Assembly: GCA_008501565.1 (NCBI GenBank)
Contig: QQUL01000253.1
Location: 1-5,637 of the forward strand
DNA: 5,637 bases
Direction: 5' to 3'
Source: Armatimonadota bacterium
Lineage (GTDB): Bacteria; Actinomycetota; Acidimicrobiia; Spongiisociales; UBA5794
In this document: one piece after another, positions 1-4,906 of the stretch
How the letters are laid out: each line of letters begins with the position of its first letter
Position numbering within the stretch: position 1 is the stretch's first letter
Position numbers and translations under genes: made by a program
Notes under the pieces: generated by a model
Seen by the model: the letters and a program-made list of their open reading frames with translations, nothing else
The model's database searches: none
What the model was told of the DNA's origin: nothing

Positions 1-957
1 CCACGGTGTGCTCCCCAGGATGATGAACATCCCAACAGCCATGCCGCCGACGAGGATGATGCGCATCACGTCGAATCGTGGCCTGATTCTGCGTTCCTTG
101 CCGGAACTCTTGATTGTCCACAGAAGGCCGACCACGGAGACGACCAGTAGCACCCAGCCGACGATCTTCATCCATGTCGAGCCGCCTTGATCGGCGGGAG
201 GTGGCTGGTCGGTGCCATCGGACACCGGTGCCACGACACTGTCGATGGTCGTGGAGGTCGCCGCGACGGTTGACGTGACCGCGATGGTCGGCGGTGGTGC
301 TGGCGGCTCACCGGAAAGCGCCGGTTCGGAGTCTCTGGCGTCAGCGAGGTATGGAGGCAAGGGCGTGAAGTAGCTCGCCCTCGGGATGATCTCGACGCCT
401 TCGCATGATCTGGCATAGCCTGCTACCGCAGTACGAAGCTCCTCGGCGGCCACCTTGCCGAGATCAGCGTCATATGGCTTGTCTGCCTGGCGGAACTTGT
501 ACGTTGAGCGAATGGCCAGGTCGGTCGATGCCGTGACACCGAGTCCTGCCGTGAACTCTTCCACATCGGAACAGTTGGTGATCAGGGCGCCCGGCAGAGA
601 CGCTGGCATCCACTCCTCGACCTTGACATCGCCTTCGGGTGGAGTCCAATAGGTGTCGAGGATCAACTCGGATTCAACGAGGGTTCCGTCAGCCTGTGGT
701 ACCGGGTTGTACCAGCAGTTGACCCGGTACGACCCCGTGTACACATCGAATTGCACCTGCTCCTCGAGGTTGAAGATCACTTCGTATCCCGGAATAACCG
801 GGCACACGATCGACTCGGGTTGGGCCACTTGTGCGGACGCGACACCGGGAAGCAACGCAATCGCTGCCACCGCGATTCCGAGCACCACCAGCACCCGCGC
901 GGTGATGTCGCCCCAGTTGCTGCCCATCGATCGTACCGTCGAACCCCTGTGGCTCAC
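1..957 (-). CDS. Exported, membrane-anchored protein of unknown function (3' end beyond window)
   Basis: I do not recognise this gene. The frame is open without a stop from 957 to the window edge, giving at least 319 residues. The GTG at 957-955 is preferred because AAGGGGG lies 5 nt upstream. The alternative ATG at 927 has only a distant GGGG. With the GTG start, the N-terminus holds three Arg residues, then a hydrophobic core (LVVLGIAVAAIALLPG) and the signal-peptidase-like site ASA|Q after residue 42. The exported part, about residues 43-210, has four cysteines (52, 81, 129, 185) that could form two disulfides. A Pro/Thr/Ser-rich, low-complexity linker (about 210-255) follows. Then come one membrane span (about 262-281), a basic loop (KSSGKERRIRPR) and a second span (about 297-315) at the edge. 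This suggests an envelope protein with an outside domain held by C-terminal helices. It is divergent from the metal exporter gene at 1062. The coding call is firm and the function is unknown. Confidence 0.82.
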   Translation of the reverse strand, partial: MSHRGSTVRSMGSNWGDITARVLVVLGIAVAAIALLPGVASAQVAQPESIVCPVIPGYEVIFNLEEQVQFDVYTGSYRVNCWYNPVPQADGTLVESELILDTYWTPPEGDVKVEEWMPASLPGALITNCSDVEEFTAGLGVTASTDLAIRSTYKFRQADKPYDADLGKVAAEELRTAVAGYARSCEGVEIIPRASYFTPLPPYLADARDSEPALSGEPPAPPPTIAVTSTVAATSTTIDSVVAPVSDGTDQPPPADQGGSTWMKIVGWVLLVVSVVGLLWTIKSSGKERRIRPRFDVMRIILVGGMAVGMFIILGSTPW

Positions 958-962
958 CGATA

Positions 963-969
963 CCCCCTT
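963..969 (-). promoter_or_regulatory. Strong ribosome binding site that fixes the GTG start at 957
   Basis: Read on the minus strand, AAGGGGG is followed by TATCG and then GTG, a 5-nt spacer. This is the best Shine-Dalgarno match near either possible start of the exported protein, and it is the reason for choosing the GTG over the ATG thirty bases downstream. Confidence 0.6.
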
Positions 970-984
970 CTGCGTCCCGGCCGC

Positions 985-1013
985 ACCTTAGCGAATCGCG
1001 TTCGAGCTGACAC
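985..1013 (-). promoter_or_regulatory. Candidate sigma-70-like promoter for the exported protein gene
   Basis: On the minus strand GTGTCA (1013-1008) matches TTGACA at four of six positions. It is followed after exactly 17 nt by TAAGGT (990-985), which fits the TANNNT -10 pattern common in high-GC bacteria. A start of transcription near 978 would leave a leader of about 20 nt that includes the Shine-Dalgarno. This is pattern matching only, and a chance match is quite possible in 100 bp. Confidence 0.3.
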
Positions 1014-1021
1014 GGCGCCGT
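1012..1021. promoter_or_regulatory. Perfect 10-bp palindrome in the divergent intergenic region (possible operator)
   Basis: ACGGCGCCGT is self-complementary over all ten bases and sits between the divergent starts at 957 and 1062, touching the candidate -35 of the minus-strand promoter. That is a suitable place for a dimeric repressor or activator. It does not resemble the A/T-rich operators usual for ArsR/SmtB or MerR metal sensors. Short GC-rich palindromes also occur by chance, so this is a weak call. Confidence 0.25.
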
Positions 1022-1061
1022 AACCTACGACGATGGACCGACGAGCCACCGCGGTGAAACG

Positions 1062-1958
1062 ATGAGTGGAGGACACAACCACACGGTGCGCGCCAGCCGG
1101 AGGCATCTGAAGCCCCTCGGTGTGGCGCTTGTTCTTGTTGTGGTGTTCCTCGTCGTTGAAGCCATTGCCGGTTTCTGGACCGGTTCCCTTGCGCTGATTT
1201 CCGATGCTGGGCACATGGCGACAGACGCTCTCGGCATCGGAATGGCGCTGGCGGCCATCGTCGCAGCGGAGCGAACGACCTCGATCCGACGGACGTACGG
1301 GTTGTACCGAACGGAGATCCTCGCCGCCCTCGCCAACGCACTCCTTCTGTTTGTGGTCGCTGGATACGTGTTGTATGAGGCGATCACGCGACTGAGTTCA
1401 CCACCCGACATTCTCAGTGGGCCGATGATGCTTGTCGCGGCCGCCGGACTCGTCGTAAATGTCATCGCATGGCGCTTGCTCCGAGAGGGTGCCGATGAGT
1501 CGCTCAACATTGAGGGGGCGTATCTCGAAGTCATTGCAGACCTGATCGGTTCGATCGGCGTGCTGATCGCCGCGATCGTCATCTGGCTGACGGACTGGAC
1601 GATCATCGACCCGATCGTGGGGGCAGCGATCGGTCTCTTCATACTGCCGAGGGCATGGCGGTTGGCGCGAGAAGCGTTGGATATCCTGCTGCAATCGGCA
1701 CCGGAACGGATCAATCTTGATCAACTCAGCACTGAACTCGGTGGAATCGCTGAGGTCGTGAATGTGCACGATCTCCATGTCTGGACACTCACATCCGACA
1801 TGGATGTTGGGACCGCCCATCTCATGACCCGTGACGGGGCCGACCCGCACCCGGTACTCGATCAGGCACGATCGATCCTCCAGAGCCACGGGATTGCCCA
1901 CGCGACCCTCCAGGTTGAACCTGAGTCGCACGAGGGCTGCGCGGAGATCAACTGGTGA
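1062..1958 (+). CDS. Cation diffusion facilitator (CDF) family metal exporter, CzcD/ZitB-like
   Basis: A 298-residue inner-membrane protein of normal length for bacterial CDF transporters, which export Zn2+ or related divalent ions in exchange for protons. The short N-terminus is His-containing (MSGGHNH). Six hydrophobic segments follow, at about 17-37, 43-68, 85-109, 120-140, 153-176 and 179-196. The span-2 site HMATD supplies H51 and D55. The conserved YGLYRTEILAAL (79-90) precedes span 3. In span 5 the usual HxxxD reads EVIAD (E156, D160), so His is replaced by Glu. The cytoplasmic C-terminal domain (about 205-298) has the hallmark VHDLHVWTL with H236, D237 and H239. The loop between spans 4 and 5 is not His-rich. 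The ATG at 1062 is chosen because it gives the family-typical His-rich start. Its ribosome site (GGTGAA, 3-nt spacer) is weak. The gene overlaps the following ctaA by GTGA. Family assignment is very secure, but the transported metal is not shown. Confidence 0.95.
   Translation: MSGGHNHTVRASRRHLKPLGVALVLVVVFLVVEAIAGFWTGSLALISDAGHMATDALGIGMALAAIVAAERTTSIRRTYGLYRTEILAALANALLLFVVAGYVLYEAITRLSSPPDILSGPMMLVAAAGLVVNVIAWRLLREGADESLNIEGAYLEVIADLIGSIGVLIAAIVIWLTDWTIIDPIVGAAIGLFILPRAWRLAREALDILLQSAPERINLDQLSTELGGIAEVVNVHDLHVWTLTSDMDVGTAHLMTRDGADPHPVLDQARSILQSHGIAHATLQVEPESHEGCAEINW
1943..1946 (+). promoter_or_regulatory. Ribosome binding site within the CDF gene, supporting the GTG start of ctaA
   Basis: GGAG lies inside the last codons of the CDF gene, 8 nt before the GTG at 1955 and 14 nt before the ATG at 1961. 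The spacing favours GTG, which also creates the four-base GTGA stop/start overlap typical of translational coupling. Confidence 0.5.
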
Positions 1959-3082
1959 GCATGGATTCCAAGACTCAAGCGCACGATTCTGAACACCTCA
2001 GCGTACGCGACCCGATCAGGACGTGGTTGTGGATGGTCGCCGGGCTCACGGCTGCGATGGTCGTCGTCGGCGGGTTTGTCCGTCTGTCCCGGGCCGGCTT
2101 GTCGATTGTCACATGGGATCCCGTCACAGGTGTGGTCCCGCCGATCGGAACCGACGCGTGGCTCGTCGAATTCGCCAAGTATCAGCAGTCACCGGAATAT
2201 CTCCTCGTCAACTCGGGTATGACGCTCGCCGAGTTTCAGCGCATCTTCATGATCGAATGGGCGCACCGACTCATTGCGCGCATCGCGGGACTCATGGTCG
2301 TGATTCCCCTTGTGTGGTTCATGGCGAAACAAATACTGACGTTCAGGCAATCGCTGCGGTATTGGGGCGTCGCTGCACTCTTCGGGATTCAGGCGGTTCT
2401 GGGCTGGGTCATGGTGTCAAGCGGATTGCGGGACCGACCGATCGTGAGCAATGCCAGGTTGACGATGCACCTCCTTGTCGCTCTCGCCACGCTCGGAATC
2501 GTGATGTGGATGGCCATGGACCGCTCACCGAGGAATCTGGCGGATTCAACAACTGCTGGCGTCAAGCGATCAACGGTTGTGTTGAGTTGGTCGTTGCTCG
2601 CGACCGTTGTCGCTCAAATCGGGCTTGGCGGTCTTGTTGCCGGGATGCGGGCAGGGACGGTATCGGACACCTGGCCCCTCATGGCCGGACGGTGGGTCCC
2701 AGCGGATCTTCTGACGGAGCATGATCCGTGGTGGATCAACTTCATTGAGCCTGTTGGTTCCCATTGGCTCCACCGGTGGGTTGCGTTCCTCGTCGTTGGA
2801 GTCGCGGTCGCATTGTTCCTCGCAGTCCGCAGCGACAACGGTGCAACAGAAAGAATGCGCACGACGACCAGGTGGTTGATTGCGGTCCTCGCCCTCCAGG
2901 TCGGTCTTGGGATCAGCGTCGTGGTGTTGGCGGTACCGAAATGGCTTGCATTGGCTCATCAAGCAAATGGGATGGCGGTGTTTGCCATTGCGGTCGTGAT
3001 TTGCCACATGGCTACCCGAACACCGACCGGCAACCAACATTCGACGACGTATGACATTGCCCTGATAGCGGACGATCGCTGA
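1955..3082 (+). CDS. ctaA: Heme A synthase, COX15/CtaA family (COX15-like subtype)
   Basis: A 375-residue membrane enzyme that oxidises the C8 methyl of heme O to the formyl group of heme A, the cofactor of aa3-type cytochrome c oxidase. It has eight hydrophobic segments, at about 23-42, 105-124, 135-155, 168-188, 208-229, 272-292, 305-327 and 332-353. The first span and loop carry the COX15 signature GGFVRLSRAGLSIVTWDPVT (39-58) and the PEYLLVN loop. EWAHR gives the conserved Glu101 and His104. H172 (TMHLL), H273 (HWLHR) and H335 (LAHQANG) complete the four expected heme ligands. There is no extracellular cysteine pair as in Bacillus-type CtaA, and the only cysteine is C350 in the last span. 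Length and loop pattern fit the mitochondrial/alphaproteobacterial-like subtype. The GTG start overlaps the CDF stop. The gene ends 21 bp from the convergent gene at 3541-3104, with no convincing terminator between them. Confidence 0.95.
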   Translation: MSMDSKTQAHDSEHLSVRDPIRTWLWMVAGLTAAMVVVGGFVRLSRAGLSIVTWDPVTGVVPPIGTDAWLVEFAKYQQSPEYLLVNSGMTLAEFQRIFMIEWAHRLIARIAGLMVVIPLVWFMAKQILTFRQSLRYWGVAALFGIQAVLGWVMVSSGLRDRPIVSNARLTMHLLVALATLGIVMWMAMDRSPRNLADSTTAGVKRSTVVLSWSLLATVVAQIGLGGLVAGMRAGTVSDTWPLMAGRWVPADLLTEHDPWWINFIEPVGSHWLHRWVAFLVVGVAVALFLAVRSDNGATERMRTTTRWLIAVLALQVGLGISVVVLAVPKWLALAHQANGMAVFAIAVVICHMATRTPTGNQHSTTYDIALIADDR

Positions 3083-3103
3083 CGCTGGTCGGCACGATGC
3101 TGG

Positions 3104-3541
3104 TCAGAACAGCGGATCGCCGGATAGCTCACTCGCCTGCTTCACCCACGACGAAAACTGGGCTTCATCGAACTCCTCATCTTCGAAGATGTGGACGTAG
3201 CGCACTTCCTCCTGTTTGGACTCGACCGGAGGAACCGGCTTGAGCGACATCCCCCGAAAGAACCCCACCTTGATGTACTTGGTCAGGCAGTGGAAGCTGA
3301 GGAACCATCCGTCCCCCTCTACGCCATAGAACGGGCTGTTCCACCGCACCGCCTTGCGCACGTTCGGCACCGTCGCCACGATGAGCGCATCGAGGCTGCG
3401 CCCGACATCGCCTTTCCATCCCGGCATCGCATCGATGTAGGCCTGGACGACCGCATCACCGTCACCTTTGGCGATCTGAGGATTACCGCCCGAGAGAAGA
3501 ATGGGCTCCGCGCCCTTCGCCGAGTTCTTCGATTCCGCCAT
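3104..3541 (-). CDS. DUF1801 domain protein (YdhG-like)
   Basis: A 145-residue soluble protein without signal peptide or membrane span. After a charged Lys/Ser/Ala N-terminus, the DUF1801 fold covers about residues 22-140. Visible family marks are AVVQAYIDAMPGW (30-42), VRKAVRWNSPFYG (61-73), the WFLSFHCLTKYIKVGFF stretch (79-95) and the acidic tail region HIFEDEEFDE. Proteins of this type are common in bacteria and have no established biochemical role. The ATG at 3541 is well supported, with GGGAGG 5 nt upstream. The gene is convergent with ctaA and divergent from the other DUF1801 gene at 3710. An antisense frame stays open through most of this gene and runs into the 3710 gene, but it is rich in Arg/His and lacks domain character, so I treat it as a shadow. 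The domain call is secure and the function is unknown. Confidence 0.93.
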   Translation of the reverse strand: MAESKNSAKGAEPILLSGGNPQIAKGDGDAVVQAYIDAMPGWKGDVGRSLDALIVATVPNVRKAVRWNSPFYGVEGDGWFLSFHCLTKYIKVGFFRGMSLKPVPPVESKQEEVRYVHIFEDEEFDEAQFSSWVKQASELSGDPLF

Positions 3542-3546
3542 GGCAA

Positions 3547-3552
3547 CCTCCC
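3547..3552 (-). promoter_or_regulatory. Ribosome binding site for the minus-strand DUF1801 gene
   Basis: Read on the minus strand, GGGAGG is followed by TTGCC and ATG, a near-ideal Shine-Dalgarno with a 5-nt spacer. It fixes the start at 3541. Confidence 0.65.
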
Positions 3553-3700
3553 GGTTCGGACAGCGTGCGGGCTGGCGACGGTACTCCGATCAAGCAAGCA
3601 CTGCCAGGAAAGCGACTCAAGCCGCCTTGCGCGAAAGCGTCTTCGGCTCGCAGTATTCTCACTCGGACGTCGGATCGATCTCGATCCCAGCTATGAACTC

Positions 3701-3704
3701 GGAG
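3701..3704 (+). promoter_or_regulatory. Ribosome binding site deciding the start of the YdeI/OmdA-type gene
   Basis: GGAG is followed by TGACC and then ATG at 3710. The same reading frame is open far upstream, so this site, together with the family N-terminus beginning at 3710, is what separates the real start from the long upstream extension. Confidence 0.55.
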
Positions 3705-3709
3705 TGACC

Positions 3710-4285
3710 ATGAATCCCAAGGTGGATGCCTACATCGCACGATCCGACATGTGGCCAGAAGAGATGACTGCATTGCGACCAATTCTGTTGGGTGCCGGGC
3801 TGATCGAGGAGATCAAGTGGGGCAAGCCCTGCTACAGCCATGATGGCGCAAACATCGTCATCCTCCAGGAGATGAAGGATTTCCTTTCTCTCATGTTTTT
3901 CAAAGGCGCTCTGCTGAAGGATCCAGCTGGCGTGCTCAAGGAGCAAGGACCGAATACGAGACATGCACGTCGCATCGAGTTCACGTCAGTCGACGACGTT
4001 GCTCGACTCGCCGGCACCGTCGAGGCCTACATCGAGGAGGCGGTCGTTGTCGAGGAGGCGGGCCTTGAGCTGGGTCCGGCACCCGAGCTCATCCTCGCCG
4101 ACGAACTCAAGGCTCGCCTTGACCGGGATCCCAAGCTCAAGGCGGCGTTCGAGTCCCTGACCCCCGGCCGACAGCGCGAATACAACCTGTTCATCTCTGG
4201 TGCGAAGCAGGCCACAACCCGCGAGGCGCGGATCGACAAGTACACCAAAGCAATCCTCAGCGGCAAGGGCCTGCGGGACCAGTAG
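3710..4285 (+). CDS. YdeI/OmdA family protein (DUF1801 domain plus OmdA domain)
   Basis: A 191-residue soluble protein. Residues 1-115 form a DUF1801-type domain: MNPKVDAYIARSDMWPEEM, then IEEIKWGKPCYSHDG (32-46) and the FLSLMFFKGALLKD stretch (58-71). Residues 125-188 match the OmdA domain (named bacteriocin-protection, YdeI or OmpD-associated), with FESLTPGRQREYNLFI (147-162) and TREARIDKYTKAILSGK (170-186). Length matches the two-domain YdeI proteins. The OmdA name derives from stress or antimicrobial-peptide phenotypes of distant relatives, and no reaction is known, so I do not assign a function. The frame is open upstream to 3191, but that part is antisense to the neighbouring DUF1801 gene and shows no domain. 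GGAG with a 5-nt spacer supports ATG 3710. The 168-bp gap to the divergent DUF1801 gene could hold shared control sequences, but I could not find a convincing -35/-10 pair in it. Confidence 0.93.
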   Translation: MNPKVDAYIARSDMWPEEMTALRPILLGAGLIEEIKWGKPCYSHDGANIVILQEMKDFLSLMFFKGALLKDPAGVLKEQGPNTRHARRIEFTSVDDVARLAGTVEAYIEEAVVVEEAGLELGPAPELILADELKARLDRDPKLKAAFESLTPGRQREYNLFISGAKQATTREARIDKYTKAILSGKGLRDQ

Positions 4286-4310
4286 GCCTCAGATGAAGTT
4301 CCGCGGCAGA

Positions 4311-4328
4311 GTTTCGGCAAGGCGAAAC
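4311..4328 (+). terminator. Hairpin downstream of the YdeI/OmdA-type gene, possible terminator
   Basis: GTTTCG, a six-base loop GCAAGG, then CGAAAC form a perfect 6-bp stem that starts 25 bp after the stop at 4285. No T-tract follows, so it is not a classical intrinsic terminator. It could be an imperfect terminator or an mRNA 3'-end stabiliser. GTTTCGG can also pair with CCGAAAC at 4390-4396. Confidence 0.25.
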
Positions 4329-4355
4329 CTCCAATCCCATCTCAACGGATCGGGC

Positions 4356-4378
4356 GTGGCCCCGGTAGGACTTGAACC
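4356..4378 (-). other. tRNA 3'-end-like fragment (T-loop and acceptor-like), not a full tRNA
   Basis: On the minus strand the stretch contains GGTTCAAGTCCTACC followed by GGGGCCAC. This resembles the T-loop (TTCAAGT), the 3' half of the T-stem (CCTAC) and an acceptor strand (CGGGGCC plus discriminator A) of a bacterial tRNA. The 5' half of the T-stem does not match (TTTGG instead of an expected GTAGG), and no anticodon arm, D-arm or 5' acceptor (GGCCCCG) is seen within the preceding 100 bases. The next bases are CGC, not CCA. It could be a decayed tRNA fragment, an attachment-site scar left by an integrative element, or chance. Confidence 0.25.
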
Positions 4379-4521
4379 AAAAGTATCGACCGAAACTGAC
4401 CTTGCCCGGTCGACGGACGATGACATGAGTCGTGACAGTGGACATCACATCGACCTACCAAGACAGCGGGACAGTCGGTGGGTCTCGCACGAAGCCCCGC
4501 GAAAGTGGCCCTAACTGGACA

Positions 4522-4531
4522 GTTCGCGAAC
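4522..4531. repeat. Perfect 10-bp palindrome upstream of the 4625-5502 gene pair
   Basis: GTTCGCGAAC is self-complementary and lies about 95 bp before the ATG at 4625, a place where an operator could sit. There is no matching second copy in the window. Confidence 0.3.
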
Positions 4532-4559
4532 CAATGCAACGCCGCTGTGACTGAGGTTC

Positions 4560-4572
4560 TCGAGTATCTCGA
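4560..4572. repeat. Inverted repeat TCGAG-TAT-CTCGA, possible operator
   Basis: A perfect 5-bp inverted repeat around a 3-base centre, about 50 bp before the ATG at 4625. The unit TCTCGA also repeats directly here. It loosely recalls dyad operators but does not match the actinobacterial LexA box (TCGAAC-N4-GTTCGA). Confidence 0.25.
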
Positions 4573-4624
4573 ATCACTTTGAGCACGTGCGTGCGCGCTT
4601 TCTTAGTCAGGGACCACGTCTGTC

Positions 4625-4906
4625 ATGTACCGCAGCGTCGACGCACAGGGCATCCCAGCCGGACAACCAATGTCAGCCTTGGAGTGCGGGCTGGCGGAGC
4701 TGATCCGTTCAGAGTCGCCATGCGTCGCGACTATTCACGATCACGCTCTCTCGATGCACGTAGAACGACTTCCACAGTGCGCGTGGATCGCAATAAACGC
4801 GCACTGGACCGAGCCCGCCCCAGACGCCGATCACGATCTGCACCGGTCGGCAACTTGGTTAGCATCTGTAGCGATGTCCGTAGCGTGCACGGGGTTCCAC
4901 ACATGA
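4625..4906 (+). CDS. Small hypothetical protein, 93 residues, overlapping the next gene by ATGA
   Basis: I do not recognise this protein. An in-frame TAG lies 21 nt upstream and no other start codon intervenes, so ATG 4625 is the earliest start. ATG 4670 (residue 16) is an alternative. The only ribosome-site-like sequence is AGGGA, 11 nt before the ATG, which is weak. About two thirds of codons end in G or C by hand count, consistent with real coding. The competing frame on this strand is extremely Arg-rich, as expected of a shadow. The protein has no signal peptide. It has four cysteines (21, 33, 52, 88) and seven histidines, a high share for 93 residues, but no recognisable metal-binding spacing. 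Its TGA overlaps the ATG of the next gene, suggesting translational coupling. Evidence for a real gene is moderate and rests mainly on that overlap and on composition. Confidence 0.45.
   Translation: MYRSVDAQGIPAGQPMSALECGLAELIRSESPCVATIHDHALSMHVERLPQCAWIAINAHWTEPAPDADHDLHRSATWLASVAMSVACTGFHT

Larger units (their letters stand above)
4286..4624. other. Intergenic region without a convincing gene
   Basis: About 340 bp. Short open frames occur on both strands, but none has a good ribosome site or recognisable protein features. What can be seen is a 6-bp hairpin after the YdeI-type gene (4311-4328), a tRNA-3'-end-like stretch (4356-4378, minus), a 7-bp inverted repeat TCGACCG/CGGTCGA around a 14-nt loop (4386-4413), a perfect palindrome (4522-4531) and a 5-3-5 inverted repeat (4560-4572). 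Promoters for the unit starting at 4625 should lie here, but I see no good -35/-10 pair. Confidence 0.55.

Noticed and set aside
653..991. Plus-strand open frame of 112 codons opposite the exported protein gene
   Set aside because: The opposite strand carries a continuous coding frame with signal peptide and membrane spans. This frame is low in structure-forming residues and lacks a ribosome site.
1025..1714. Long minus-strand open frame (229 codons) opposite the metal exporter gene
   Set aside because: It is antisense to an unmistakable CDF gene, has a Ser/Arg/Ala-rich composition and no domain signature, and is typical of antisense openness in GC-rich coding DNA.
2023..2724. Plus-strand open frame inside ctaA in another phase (233 codons)
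   Set aside because: It lies wholly within ctaA, is rich in Arg, Gly and Cys, and has no domain character. It is a shadow of the real gene.
3079..3107. Bidirectional terminator between the convergent ctaA and DUF1801 genes
   Set aside because: CTGAC/GTCAG gives only a 5-bp stem with a 19-nt loop and no T-tracts. The direct repeat GCTGGTC inside it does not make a stable hairpin.
3627..3659. Promoter TTGCGC ... TATTCT upstream of the YdeI/OmdA-type gene
   Set aside because: The spacer is 21 nt, too long for a sigma-70 promoter, and no better -35 lies at 16-18 nt.
3191..3709. A 173-codon in-frame upstream extension of the YdeI/OmdA-type protein
   Set aside because: It lies mostly antisense to the well-supported DUF1801 gene, is rich in Arg and His, shows no domain, and the family N-terminus and a good Shine-Dalgarno mark the start at 3710.
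4350..4440. A complete tRNA gene on the minus strand
   Set aside because: Only the T-loop and acceptor-like 3' part is present. The T-stem does not pair fully, and there is no 5' acceptor, D-arm or anticodon arm at the expected distance.
4579..4902. Upstream extension of the WDGW-family protein by 108 codons
   Set aside because: The extension is strongly Arg-rich, as shadow frames in GC-rich DNA are. The family-like sequence begins just after ATG 4903, and the other frame (4625-4906) has the more gene-like composition.
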